5,037 bases of DNA from Alphaproteobacteria bacterium. GTDB lineage: Bacteria > Pseudomonadota > Alphaproteobacteria > BOG-932 > Roseiterribacteraceae. Shown here one piece after another: positions 1-5,037 of the stretch. Numbering within the stretch: the first letter of the stretch is position 1; each line of letters starts with the position of its first letter. The stretch is taken from NCBI GenBank assembly GCA_903970575.1, contig CAJCJC010000257.1:1-5037 (forward strand). The letters are read 5' to 3'. The translations under genes were made by a program, and so were the position numbers. The notes under the pieces are model-generated. The model was given only the letters and a program-made list of their open reading frames with translations. It did no database searches and was not told the DNA's origin.

Positions 1-669
1 TGTGTAATAATTCACATGGTCGACATTCAGGTATTGGCCGATATGGTCCGCGGCGACCGCCATGATGTCATATGGGTTGATCAAGCTGCGGAAGGCATCG
101 CTCAGCGCGACGCGAAATTCATGGCGCTTTTGGTTATGCCACAGCGCGTTCTGGGCCCGTATGCTCGCCGTTGTTTCCGAGCATACGACCAATACGCCGC
201 CCACCTCGCCCTGCTCGTCGATCGGGCTATAGCTATACGTCCAGTAAGCCTCTTCGGTCTCGCCATTCCGCGTGATCGGGATCATCTGGTTCTCACGCCA
301 GGTTCCGCCGCGTCCTGCCATGACGTACTCGACCTGAGCGCCGATAACATCCCAGACCTCGGACCAAAACTCGGCGCCGCGCCGCCCAAGCGCGCCGGGG
401 TGATTTTCCGGCCCGATTAACCCGCCATAAGCGTCGTTATAGAACTGGATCAGCTCTGGTCCCCACCAGATCAGCATCGGGTGCTGGCTCGACAGCAACA
501 GCCGAAGGGCAATTTTGAGACCCGCCGGCCAGTGCTCTGGCGGTCCCAGCGGCGATGACGCCCAGTCATAAGCGCGAATCAGCGCGCCCATCTCGCCGCC
601 GCCGCTCAGAAAAGCCTCCGGCTCGCATTGCCGCGGCGCCTGCGAATGGGGTTGAGCAACCGACGCCAC
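1..669 (-). CDS. PAS/GAF sensor protein, probable sensor histidine kinase (N-terminal part, runs off the window)
   Basis: This is an open frame of 223 codons on the minus strand with no stop before base 1, so only the N-terminal sensor part is present. I chose the GTG start because an AAAGGAG ribosome site lies 7 bases upstream and the conserved region begins soon after it. Residues 20-50 (FLSGGGEMGALIRAYDWASS, then PLGPPEHWPAGLK) are the typical opening of cytoplasmic PAS-type sensor kinases. Residues 64-165 form a PAS-like domain, with MLIWWGPELIQFYNDAY at its start and TYSYSPIDEQGEVGGVLVVC at its end. Residues 165-185 look like a helical linker. From about 185 (ALSDAFRSLINPYDIM, then HIGQYLNVDHVNYY) a GAF domain begins. 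No transmembrane segment is visible, so it should be a soluble sensor. Families with this layout usually continue into an HWE/HisKA_2 kinase, but that is inference. A PAS-GAF diguanylate cyclase or phosphatase is possible. The signal sensed is unknown. Confidence 0.88.
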   Translation of the reverse strand, partial: MASVAQPHSQAPRQCEPEAFLSGGGEMGALIRAYDWASSPLGPPEHWPAGLKIALRLLLSSQHPMLIWWGPELIQFYNDAYGGLIGPENHPGALGRRGAEFWSEVWDVIGAQVEYVMAGRGGTWRENQMIPITRNGETEEAYWTYSYSPIDEQGEVGGVLVVCSETTASIRAQNALWHNQKRHEFRVALSDAFRSLINPYDIMAVAADHIGQYLNVDHVNYYT

Positions 670-676
670 GCAATGT

Positions 677-683
677 CTCCTTT
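677..683 (-). promoter_or_regulatory. Ribosome binding site of the sensor kinase gene
   Basis: AAAGGAG on the minus strand lies 7 bases before the GTG at 669-667. It decides the start in favour of this GTG over the internal ATG at 591-589, which would remove conserved residues and has only GGCGGCGAG directly in front of it. Confidence 0.75.
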
Positions 684-775
684 CGCCGCGCCAACAGGCC
701 GCCTGTAAAATTAAAGGAGAAAAGCGATCCCAGAAAGTCTCAAAAAAACCCGGCAATGGCGCCGATCGCTACTAA

Positions 776-802
776 CTTATGATAAGCAAGCGCTTGGCTT
801 AT
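776..802. promoter_or_regulatory. Compound dyad, possible operator upstream of the sensor kinase gene
   Basis: Two symmetrical elements overlap. CTTATgATAAG (776-786) is a perfect inverted repeat with 5-base arms and a 1-base centre. ATAAGC (782-787) also pairs with GCTTAT (797-802) around the palindromic core AAGCGCTT (788-795), giving a 21-base near-palindrome with one unpaired base. The half-site CTTAT/ATAAG thus occurs three times in 27 bases. The loops are too small for a stable RNA hairpin, so protein binding to DNA is the more natural reading. The element lies 107-133 bases upstream of the GTG start. No regulator family is recognised from the motif. Confidence 0.35.
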
Positions 803-806
803 ATCC

Positions 807-840
807 CCTGACGCGCCCAGCGTAGTACGCCTGACGCGCC
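807..840. repeat. 11-base direct repeat flanking a small perfect dyad
   Basis: CCTGACGCGCC occurs exactly at 807-817 and again at 830-840, a 23-base period (about two helical turns). Between the copies, GCGTAgTACGC (820-830) is a perfect dyad with 5-base arms and a 1-base centre, touching the second copy at base 830. The arrangement is direct repeat, dyad, direct repeat, upstream of the sensor gene and just beyond the TATAAG hexamer (803-798, minus strand). This is compatible with an activator or repressor site, but it could be chance in GC-rich DNA. The repeat itself is seen directly; function is inference. Confidence 0.5.
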
Positions 841-895
841 TGCGGGATTATTGTCGGATGAATTTCAGCAAATCCTGATTTAACCGCGTCCCCTG

Positions 896-2251
896 TTAAC
901 GCCAGCACTCAATTTTGACCGTGCCCTTTTGCAACAGATCCGCCAATTCGCCCATCGATCGTCCGGAACCTTTCGCGGCCTTGTCAAAGACGATACCCTC
1001 TCGTTCCAGCAGAGCCTTCAACGGTTGCATTTGCCAGGCGAAGTTGACGTTCTGCGCCAAATCGCCGGTGGATGCCGCGACGGCGAGGGCATTGAGCTTC
1101 GCGGCGACAAGCCCGACCGCGGCTCCCGTTTCATCGACGACCGGGCCACCGGAACTGCCGGCCTGAATTGGCGCGGTAATCTGGAACATCTTGGCGTTTT
1201 GTTGCATCCCCGTGACGCTCGAGACCGAACCCGTCGTCATGTTTCCGGTGTTGCTCAGCAGGGGGCCGAGCGGAAAACCATAGGTGGCGATTGTTTCGCC
1301 AAGCGCGGGCGGTGCGCCGGCGATCTTGAGACGCGCGCCAAATCCTCCACCGCTAACCACCGCGATATCATTATTTCGATCGTCCGCGATGACGCGAGAG
1401 ACAATATCGATCTTTCCCGCAGGGTCCTTCACACGCAATTCCCGGCAACTGGCGACAACATGATAATCCGTCGCAACTTCTCCATTCTTACCGACGATAA
1501 AGCCCGACCCCTGCCCGCGAATGCGCATCGGGCGAGGGCCGCCGCCCTCCTGCAAGGGACTTGCTGGATCGACGCCTGGCTTCCACTGCGCCGTGATCGC
1601 CTGGGCGGCGGTCAGTTCGGCTGGCGTCAGCCCCTTCTCTGAGGCCTCCCGTTCTTTCATCGCGAGCACCCCCATTGGGCCTGTGAGTTTGGACGCGGCG
1701 AGGCTCGACCATTCATACGCCAAGCCATCGTTGCCGTCGCCATTGCTGCCGTCGAGATAGCTCGCGGCCAGCACGGCCTGCGCTTCCGCGAATCCATCGA
1801 CCGCCGCGGCGTGAATCAGGCGGATTCCTTCCTGAGGATCACGCGGAACGCCCTTGCCAGTCTGGTACTTGACGCCGAGCGCGAATTTCGCCGCCGCCGA
1901 GTTATGGCTCGATGCAAGCTCGAACCATTTTAACGCCTCAGGCAGATCGATGGGCGTGCCTTGACCGCGCTCATAGGCAATAGCGAGGTTATACTCGCCG
2001 GCGGGATTGCCATGTTCGCTCGCGAACACGTACCATTTTTTGGCTTCGTTGAAATCCTGTGGAACGCCCGCGCCGTTTGCGTAGGCGACGCCAAGATTAT
2101 TGGCCGCGACGGGGTCTCCCCGGTTCGCTCTCAATTGCAGCGCATAGATATTGGCGGGTAGCCCAGATGTATTAGGTTTGACGCACGAGGTCAGGATCGA
2201 TGCCGCCAAGACCGCGCCGACGATCGCGCGGAAGACTACCTTGCGCCGCAT
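896..2251 (-). CDS. Lipoprotein with Sel1-like repeats and a trypsin-like (S1C-type) serine protease domain
   Basis: An envelope serine protease of 451 residues from the chosen start. I chose the ATG at 2251 over the one at 2269 because AGAGAG lies 6 bases before it and the protein then opens with a normal signal peptide (MRRKVVFRAIVGAVLAAS); the ATG at 2269 has no ribosome site and adds six residues. ILTSC is a lipobox, giving lipidation at Cys23. Residues 47-154 hold three 36-residue Sel1-like repeats (for example NNLGVAYANGAGVPQDFNEA, then KKWY), with a degenerate fourth to about 190. Residues 244-419 form a chymotrypsin-fold protease. The triad is complete: His264 in TDYHVV, Asp295 in NNDIAVV and Ser367 in AGSSGGPV. 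There is no PDZ domain, unlike DegP. Cys269 and the near-terminal Cys449 (VKIECWR end) could form a disulfide. By inference the Sel1 repeats recruit a partner or substrate in the periplasm. Substrate is unknown. It is separated from the genes on both sides by gaps over 100 bases, so it is probably transcribed alone. Confidence 0.92.
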   Translation of the reverse strand: MRRKVVFRAIVGAVLAASILTSCVKPNTSGLPANIYALQLRANRGDPVAANNLGVAYANGAGVPQDFNEAKKWYVFASEHGNPAGEYNLAIAYERGQGTPIDLPEALKWFELASSHNSAAAKFALGVKYQTGKGVPRDPQEGIRLIHAAAVDGFAEAQAVLAASYLDGSNGDGNDGLAYEWSSLAASKLTGPMGVLAMKEREASEKGLTPAELTAAQAITAQWKPGVDPASPLQEGGGPRPMRIRGQGSGFIVGKNGEVATDYHVVASCRELRVKDPAGKIDIVSRVIADDRNNDIAVVSGGGFGARLKIAGAPPALGETIATYGFPLGPLLSNTGNMTTGSVSSVTGMQQNAKMFQITAPIQAGSSGGPVVDETGAAVGLVAAKLNALAVAASTGDLAQNVNFAWQMQPLKALLEREGIVFDKAAKGSGRSMGELADLLQKGTVKIECWR

Positions 2252-2382
2252 ATTTGGCTCTCTGCTCATTGGAATTTTGAGTATTCATTGCAGAGGAAGA
2301 GGGCAAAATCCAGGTCCGCATTGGGTTTTTCAGTTTTGGACAAATCCGCGACTTCAAAACCACTTACGTTAATTAACAAAAG
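2252..2382. other. AT-richer gap between the EEP gene and the protease lipoprotein gene
   Basis: This gap is clearly richer in A and T than the flanking genes, as expected for a promoter region of the protease gene. A weak minus-strand sigma70-like pair can be drawn (TTGCCC, then AATACT 15 bases on), but spacing and match are poor. GTTAATTAAC (2368-2377) is a perfect 10-base palindrome 5 bases past the stop of the EEP gene. CAAAAC/GTTTTG arms (2355-2360 and 2333-2338) could pair around 16 bases, but no T-run follows, so this is not a convincing terminator. Confidence 0.5.
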
Positions 2383-2991
2383 TTATCGGTAAATAAAATC
2401 CGCTTGCCGTAACTGCATCATGATCGGATGGTGATCGGAGCCGATGCGCGCCAGAACCGCGGCATCGTCGCGGATAAGGCCGCGCACGAAACAGCGGTCA
2501 AGGCGAAGCGGCGCCACGCCGGCCATCGCATGCGTGGGCTTGCGCGGTCCGACGTCGCGAAAACCGGCCAGGGCATGTGGGCCAACCATATTGCAATCGC
2601 CGACGATCGCCGCGCGAGGCGGCATGTGCTCGGCGATCCGGCGCAATTGGCGCCGGTTCATGAGCTGTCCATGCGACAGATGCACATTCGCCACCGTGAT
2701 GTCGCCAAGGGCGATTATCTGGCAGATGCGCGCCACAAAGATGCCCTTTTGCAATTCGATCGATCGCGGCGGCGCGTCGAATGGCGTTGGACTCCAGGCC
2801 GCCAAACCATGCTTGCGTCCCGGCAGCGGTTCGCGCGCATACCAGCCGCCGGCGATCTCGGTCAGATTGTCGATTCGCGCGGTGGTCTCCTGCATCAGCA
2901 GCAGGTCCGGCTTCGAACGATCGATCAATTGCTTGACCTGTTCCAAGGTGGCCCCGCCGCCATGCAGCAGGTTCCAACTGACGATCTTCAT
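2383..2991 (-). CDS. Endonuclease/exonuclease/phosphatase (EEP) family protein, YbhP-like
   Basis: A compact metal-dependent hydrolase of 202 residues. The EEP signatures appear in order: N7 in SWNLLHGG, E35 in LLMQET, H104 in ANVHLSHGQ, D132 and N134 in VGDCNM, D165 in LDRCFV, and D186/H187 in GSDHHPI. These are the residues that bind metal and carry out phosphodiester or phosphomonoester hydrolysis in the DNase I/AP endonuclease/sphingomyelinase superfamily, so the active site looks intact. At about 200 residues it is shorter than most members (typically 230-300). No signal peptide or membrane segment is seen, so it is cytoplasmic. The ATG overlaps the stop of the cardiolipin synthase gene in ATGA, and no strong ribosome site precedes it, which suggests translational coupling. 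The linkage to a phospholipase D-type enzyme matches E. coli ybhP beside clsB. Substrate is unknown: a lipid headgroup, another phosphodiester or nucleic acid are all possible. A DNA-repair role is less likely from context. Confidence 0.9.
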   Translation of the reverse strand: MKIVSWNLLHGGGATLEQVKQLIDRSKPDLLLMQETTARIDNLTEIAGGWYAREPLPGRKHGLAAWSPTPFDAPPRSIELQKGIFVARICQIIALGDITVANVHLSHGQLMNRRQLRRIAEHMPPRAAIVGDCNMVGPHALAGFRDVGPRKPTHAMAGVAPLRLDRCFVRGLIRDDAAVLARIGSDHHPIMMQLRQADFIYR

Positions 2992-4442
2992 GCACCCGGC
3001 CCATGCGCCTTCACCGCGCGTATGAGCAGCGCGACTCCAAGCGAAAGCCCAACGATCGCAAGCGGATAGGCCAGGATCGGCGGAAACAGGATTGCGAAAA
3101 CTCCAAGCACAATCAGCAGAGCCCCGCCGGCCGTGAGGATTCCCGCCTCGGCTGGACCAAGCGCCCTGCGTCGGATCAAGGTGGCGCCGACGCTGCTGCT
3201 CATGCCTACGGCGCCGGCGAGAAATCTGCCGCGCCGCGCGTTCTTGCTTTCGGGGGCTATGTCCTGGGTCGGGTCGGCAGATCGCACCTTATTGTCCTGG
3301 AGGACGATCTCCGTGGCGTTCTCGAGGTCGCGCAGATACATGTCCTCCATCTGGCGCGCAAAGCTGCGGTCGTGGATCGTAACGTCCATTTCACGGTTGG
3401 ATATCCAGCTCGCCAGATTGGAATTGCTTGAGCCAACCCGCGACCAGCACCCGTCGGAGACGGCGGTCTTGGCGTGAAGCATAGGGCCGTTCCATTCAAA
3501 CACCCTGACCCCGGCCTCCAACAACGGACGATACTCCGCCAGGGACATTGCCCGGACGACTGGAAAATTGCTTGAGCCCGGGACCAGCAGGCGTACGTCG
3601 ACGCCGGCCCGCGCGGCGTCGCACAGCGCATGGACATAGCCGGTGGTCGCGACGAAATATGCATCGGTGATCCAAAGGCATTTTTGCGCGATTTCCGCCA
3701 CAAGTTGTCCCAGACGATAGAGCCCCATACTGTCAGGCCGGCCCGCGATCACCCACGCCGTGAGATTTCCGGCTTGGGCCGAAACGGCATGACGCGCGAC
3801 CTCATCCGCGGGCAGCTTGCCGCCCGCGTGCTCCCAGCTATCGGCGAAGGCGGCTTCCAGATCGGCGACCGCGGGGCCGCGTATTGCGATTGCCGTGTCG
3901 CGCCATGCGGGAATTCCGCGCCCTGGATCGCCCATCCAGTCGTGTCCGATGCACAAACCGCCGGTGAAGCCCAGTTCGCCGTCCACGCAGAGGACTTTGC
4001 GGTGATCGCGGCTGATCCACCCCAGCGCATAGCCGAAACTGGGCGCGTTATAGCAGCGAACCGCGACGCCGGCCTGTCGCAGCCGGCGCCAAAACCCGCT
4101 CGACGTACGGCGGACGCAGCCCACCCAGTCGTAGAGCACCCGGCATGAGACGCCTCGCTCTGCGGCCCGGATCAAAGCGTCCGCGAATTGCGCACCGATT
4201 CGATCTTCCTCGATGACATAGTTTTCAAGGTGCACGCTCAGCCGCGCGCCATCGATCGCCGCCAGCCAACGCGGAAAATTCTCCGCGCCGTCGCGCAGAA
4301 GTTCGATCGCGTTTCCTTCCGATCGGCTCGCTTGCGCGACCCTCACAAAGCCATAATCCGCAAGGGCCTCCAGCGGCGTCTTTCGTGCGTCCCGTTTCGC
4401 GGCGCCGGTCGGGCCTTCGATATTCTCCGCTTCCAGCATCAT
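2988..4442 (-). CDS. Phospholipase D-type cardiolipin synthase (ClsB-like) with C-terminal membrane hairpin
   Basis: A 484-residue enzyme with two HKD motifs: H147-R-K-VLCV-D154 followed by GELGFTGG, and H323-A-K-TAVS-D330 followed by GSSNSN (337-342). Two intact HKD motifs make one active site that transfers phosphatidyl groups between phospholipids, forming cardiolipin from phosphatidylglycerol with a second phospholipid as donor or acceptor. SVHLENYVIEEDRIGAQFAD (69-88) and RVLYDWVG (101-108) are typical of bacterial cardiolipin synthases. There is no N-terminal membrane segment, as in E. coli ClsB and unlike ClsA. Instead residues 434-454 and 456-474 are hydrophobic and separated by FPPILAYP, making a C-terminal hairpin on an extension of about 80 residues beyond ClsB-like length. 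The start follows the upstream stop by 8 bases. TGGGAG abuts the first ATG, so the second ATG (4439) or even the CTG after it would fit normal spacing better. It could in principle be a related phosphatidyltransferase or nuclease, but the sequence favours lipid synthesis. Confidence 0.92.
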   Translation of the reverse strand: MMLEAENIEGPTGAAKRDARKTPLEALADYGFVRVAQASRSEGNAIELLRDGAENFPRWLAAIDGARLSVHLENYVIEEDRIGAQFADALIRAAERGVSCRVLYDWVGCVRRTSSGFWRRLRQAGVAVRCYNAPSFGYALGWISRDHRKVLCVDGELGFTGGLCIGHDWMGDPGRGIPAWRDTAIAIRGPAVADLEAAFADSWEHAGGKLPADEVARHAVSAQAGNLTAWVIAGRPDSMGLYRLGQLVAEIAQKCLWITDAYFVATTGYVHALCDAARAGVDVRLLVPGSSNFPVVRAMSLAEYRPLLEAGVRVFEWNGPMLHAKTAVSDGCWSRVGSSNSNLASWISNREMDVTIHDRSFARQMEDMYLRDLENATEIVLQDNKVRSADPTQDIAPESKNARRGRFLAGAVGMSSSVGATLIRRRALGPAEAGILTAGGALLIVLGVFAILFPPILAYPLAIVGLSLGVALLIRAVKAHGPGA

Positions 4443-4448
4443 CTCCCA
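4443..4448 (-). promoter_or_regulatory. Ribosome binding site of the cardiolipin synthase gene
   Basis: TGGGAG on the minus strand fills most of the 8-base gap after the SnoaL-like gene and directly touches the ATG at 4442. The spacing is 0 to the first ATG and 3 to the second (4439-4437), both short, so the true start may be the second ATG; the difference is one residue. Ribosomes ending on the upstream gene would also reach this start. Confidence 0.55.
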
Positions 4449-4450
4449 CG

Positions 4451-4966
4451 TCAGTGGCCCCGCGCGCCTTCGAACGCCTTGATCTGGCGGGTGATATCCG
4501 CGGCCATGTCGTTGGGCGTCGGGAAGGTCAGAGCGTATTGCTCGATCTTCCAGCCATGCCCGGCGTTGATCAGCACGCCGACACCCCTGCTGGTTCCATA
4601 ATTCACATTATCGAGCAGTTCGTCGAACCAGGCGACGCATCGGCATGGCGTCTTGGCGACGGTGACATGCCGCTCGCGGGGCGTATAGGTCCAGCCTTGC
4701 CCCGTCGCGAAGCGCGCCATCGCGTACTCGCGAAAGGCCGCGATCGGCCATCGCTCCGTTGCATCCGTGCCGATGAACACGGCATCCGCCGCAAACAGGC
4801 GGAAATACGCGGCCCCATCCGCGCGCGCCGCAGCCTCATGCAGATGGTCGAGCGTTTGGGAAATTTGGGCGGTCGCCGCGGTATCGGGCGTCGCCGCTTT
4901 CGAAATCGTCGCCCAGGCAAACGCGGTTAAGACGAGGCAGCAAAGCGCGCCGATCGGTTGAGACAT
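4451..4966 (-). CDS. Exported SnoaL/NTF2-like protein of unknown ligand
   Basis: A 171-residue protein with a hydrophobic N-terminus (PIGALCCLVLTAFAWATI) that ends in SKA before ATPD, a plausible signal peptidase I site after residue 24. The n-region lacks any Lys or Arg, which is unusual, so export is likely but not certain. The mature part matches the SnoaL-like/NTF2 superfamily: a first helix QTLDHLHEAAARADGAAYFR, then LFAADAVFIGTDATERW (58-73), GWTYTPRERHVTV (91-103) and the closing strands GVGVLINAGHGWKIEQYALT. This alpha+beta cone makes a ligand pocket; members include enzymes and simple binding proteins, and no catalytic residue can be assigned here. I chose ATG 4966 because GAGG sits 5 bases before it; the GTG at 4972 overlaps that site. 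The gene lies 8 bases ahead of the cardiolipin synthase gene and is probably first in its operon. Linkage suggests an envelope or lipid-related role, but that is inference. Confidence 0.85.
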   Translation of the reverse strand: MSQPIGALCCLVLTAFAWATISKAATPDTAATAQISQTLDHLHEAAARADGAAYFRLFAADAVFIGTDATERWPIAAFREYAMARFATGQGWTYTPRERHVTVAKTPCRCVAWFDELLDNVNYGTSRGVGVLINAGHGWKIEQYALTFPTPNDMAADITRQIKAFEGARGH

Positions 4967-4971
4967 GTCCA

Positions 4972-4975
4972 CCTC
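4972..4975 (-). promoter_or_regulatory. Ribosome binding site of the SnoaL-like gene
   Basis: GAGG on the minus strand lies 5 bases before ATG 4966-4964. It excludes the longer GTG start at 4972-4970, which would overlap the site itself. Confidence 0.65.
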
Positions 4976-5037
4976 GATTTCAGGGCGAAAAAAATTGATC
5001 CATCGATCCTCTTTGCAAACGCGTTCGGTTACGGCAA
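4976..5037. other. Upstream region of the SnoaL-like gene, cut by the window end
   Basis: These 62 bases carry no coding sequence that I can support. They include an A/T run (4988-4995) and GATC-containing direct copies (GGATC twice on the minus strand, around 4998-5009). The promoter of the three-gene unit may lie here or beyond the window. TTGCAA followed by ATTTTT on the minus strand is too weak to call. Confidence 0.4.

Larger units (their letters stand above)
670..895. other. Non-coding gap between the protease gene and the sensor kinase gene
   Basis: This 226-base gap carries no credible gene; the plus-strand frame across 555-782 is a shadow with low-complexity basic sequence. No stem followed by a T-run is seen after the protease stop at 896, so termination of that gene is not visible. 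The part nearest the sensor gene contains short T-runs and a TTTAAT hexamer (715-710, minus strand), with TTGAGA (743-738) too far upstream (22 bases) to make a convincing sigma70 pair. A TATAAG hexamer at 803-798 (minus strand) resembles a -10 box but has no good -35. The central part holds the dyads and direct repeats listed separately. A promoter for the sensor gene is expected here but cannot be placed. Confidence 0.6.

Noticed and set aside
16..420. Plus-strand frame of 134 codons at the left end
   Set aside because: The opposite strand encodes an uninterrupted PAS/GAF sensor protein with conserved sequence, so this frame is a shadow.
670..895. General stress response (EcfG-type) promoter for the sensor gene
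   Set aside because: I looked for a GGAAC box with a GTT-type -10 on the minus strand because HWE-type kinases often belong to that response, and found none in the gap.
929..1642. Plus-strand frame of 237 codons opposite the protease gene
   Set aside because: It is antisense to the protease domain with its complete catalytic triad, has no ribosome site that I can see and no recognisable domain.
2333..2360. Possible terminator after the EEP gene (GTTTTG/CAAAAC arms)
   Set aside because: The stem has only 6 pairs, the loop is 16 bases and no T-run follows on the minus strand.
2368..2377. Palindrome GTTAATTAAC just past the EEP stop
   Set aside because: A single 10-base AT-rich palindrome is plausible by chance in a non-coding gap; no second copy or promoter context supports an operator.
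2428..3069. Long plus-strand open frames opposite the EEP gene
   Set aside because: The minus strand encodes a full EEP domain with its motifs in order. The plus-strand products are rich in Arg and low in any recognisable motif, as expected from antisense of GC-rich codons.
3630..4148. Plus-strand frame of 172 codons opposite the cardiolipin synthase gene
   Set aside because: It is antisense to the first HKD region and its surroundings; the composition has no domain signal.
4964..4972. GTG at 4972 as start of the SnoaL-like gene
   Set aside because: The GAGG ribosome site overlaps this GTG and is correctly placed for the ATG at 4966.

Overview
The window looks like part of the chromosome of a GC-rich, Gram-negative bacterium, most likely an alphaproteobacterium (Hyphomicrobiales-like). 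This rests on codon use, a lipoprotein signal peptide, a sensor protein whose N-terminus resembles PAS/GAF sensor kinases common in that class, and the general gene style. No marker gene fixes the genus. All five genes I can support lie on the minus strand, so the reading order runs from the right end to the left. Long plus-strand open frames are shadows of these genes. I see no RNA genes, insertion sequences, CRISPR array or phage genes.

Reading in transcription order: an exported SnoaL/NTF2-like protein of unknown ligand (4966-4451) is followed after 8 bases by a two-HKD phospholipase D-type cardiolipin synthase with a C-terminal membrane hairpin (4442-2988). Its stop overlaps the start of a compact endonuclease/exonuclease/phosphatase (EEP) family protein (2991-2383) in an ATGA junction. 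These three form a tight, probably co-transcribed and translationally coupled unit. The cardiolipin synthase plus EEP pairing recalls the E. coli clsB (ybhO)-ybhP neighbourhood, which points to a membrane-phospholipid job for the unit.

After an AT-richer gap of about 130 bases comes a lipoprotein that joins Sel1-like repeats to a trypsin-like serine protease with a complete catalytic triad (2251-896), probably an envelope quality-control or stress protein. A 226-base non-coding gap (895-670) follows. It holds an unusual cluster of short dyads and an 11-base direct repeat, placed upstream of the last gene. That gene (669 to beyond base 1) is the first 223 codons of a PAS/GAF sensor protein, probably a histidine kinase of the HWE/HisKA_2 type; its kinase domain would lie outside the window.

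The content is mostly recognisable families. The points most worth a second look are the lipid-enzyme/EEP/SnoaL unit, the Sel1-protease lipoprotein fusion, and the symmetrical DNA elements upstream of the sensor gene.
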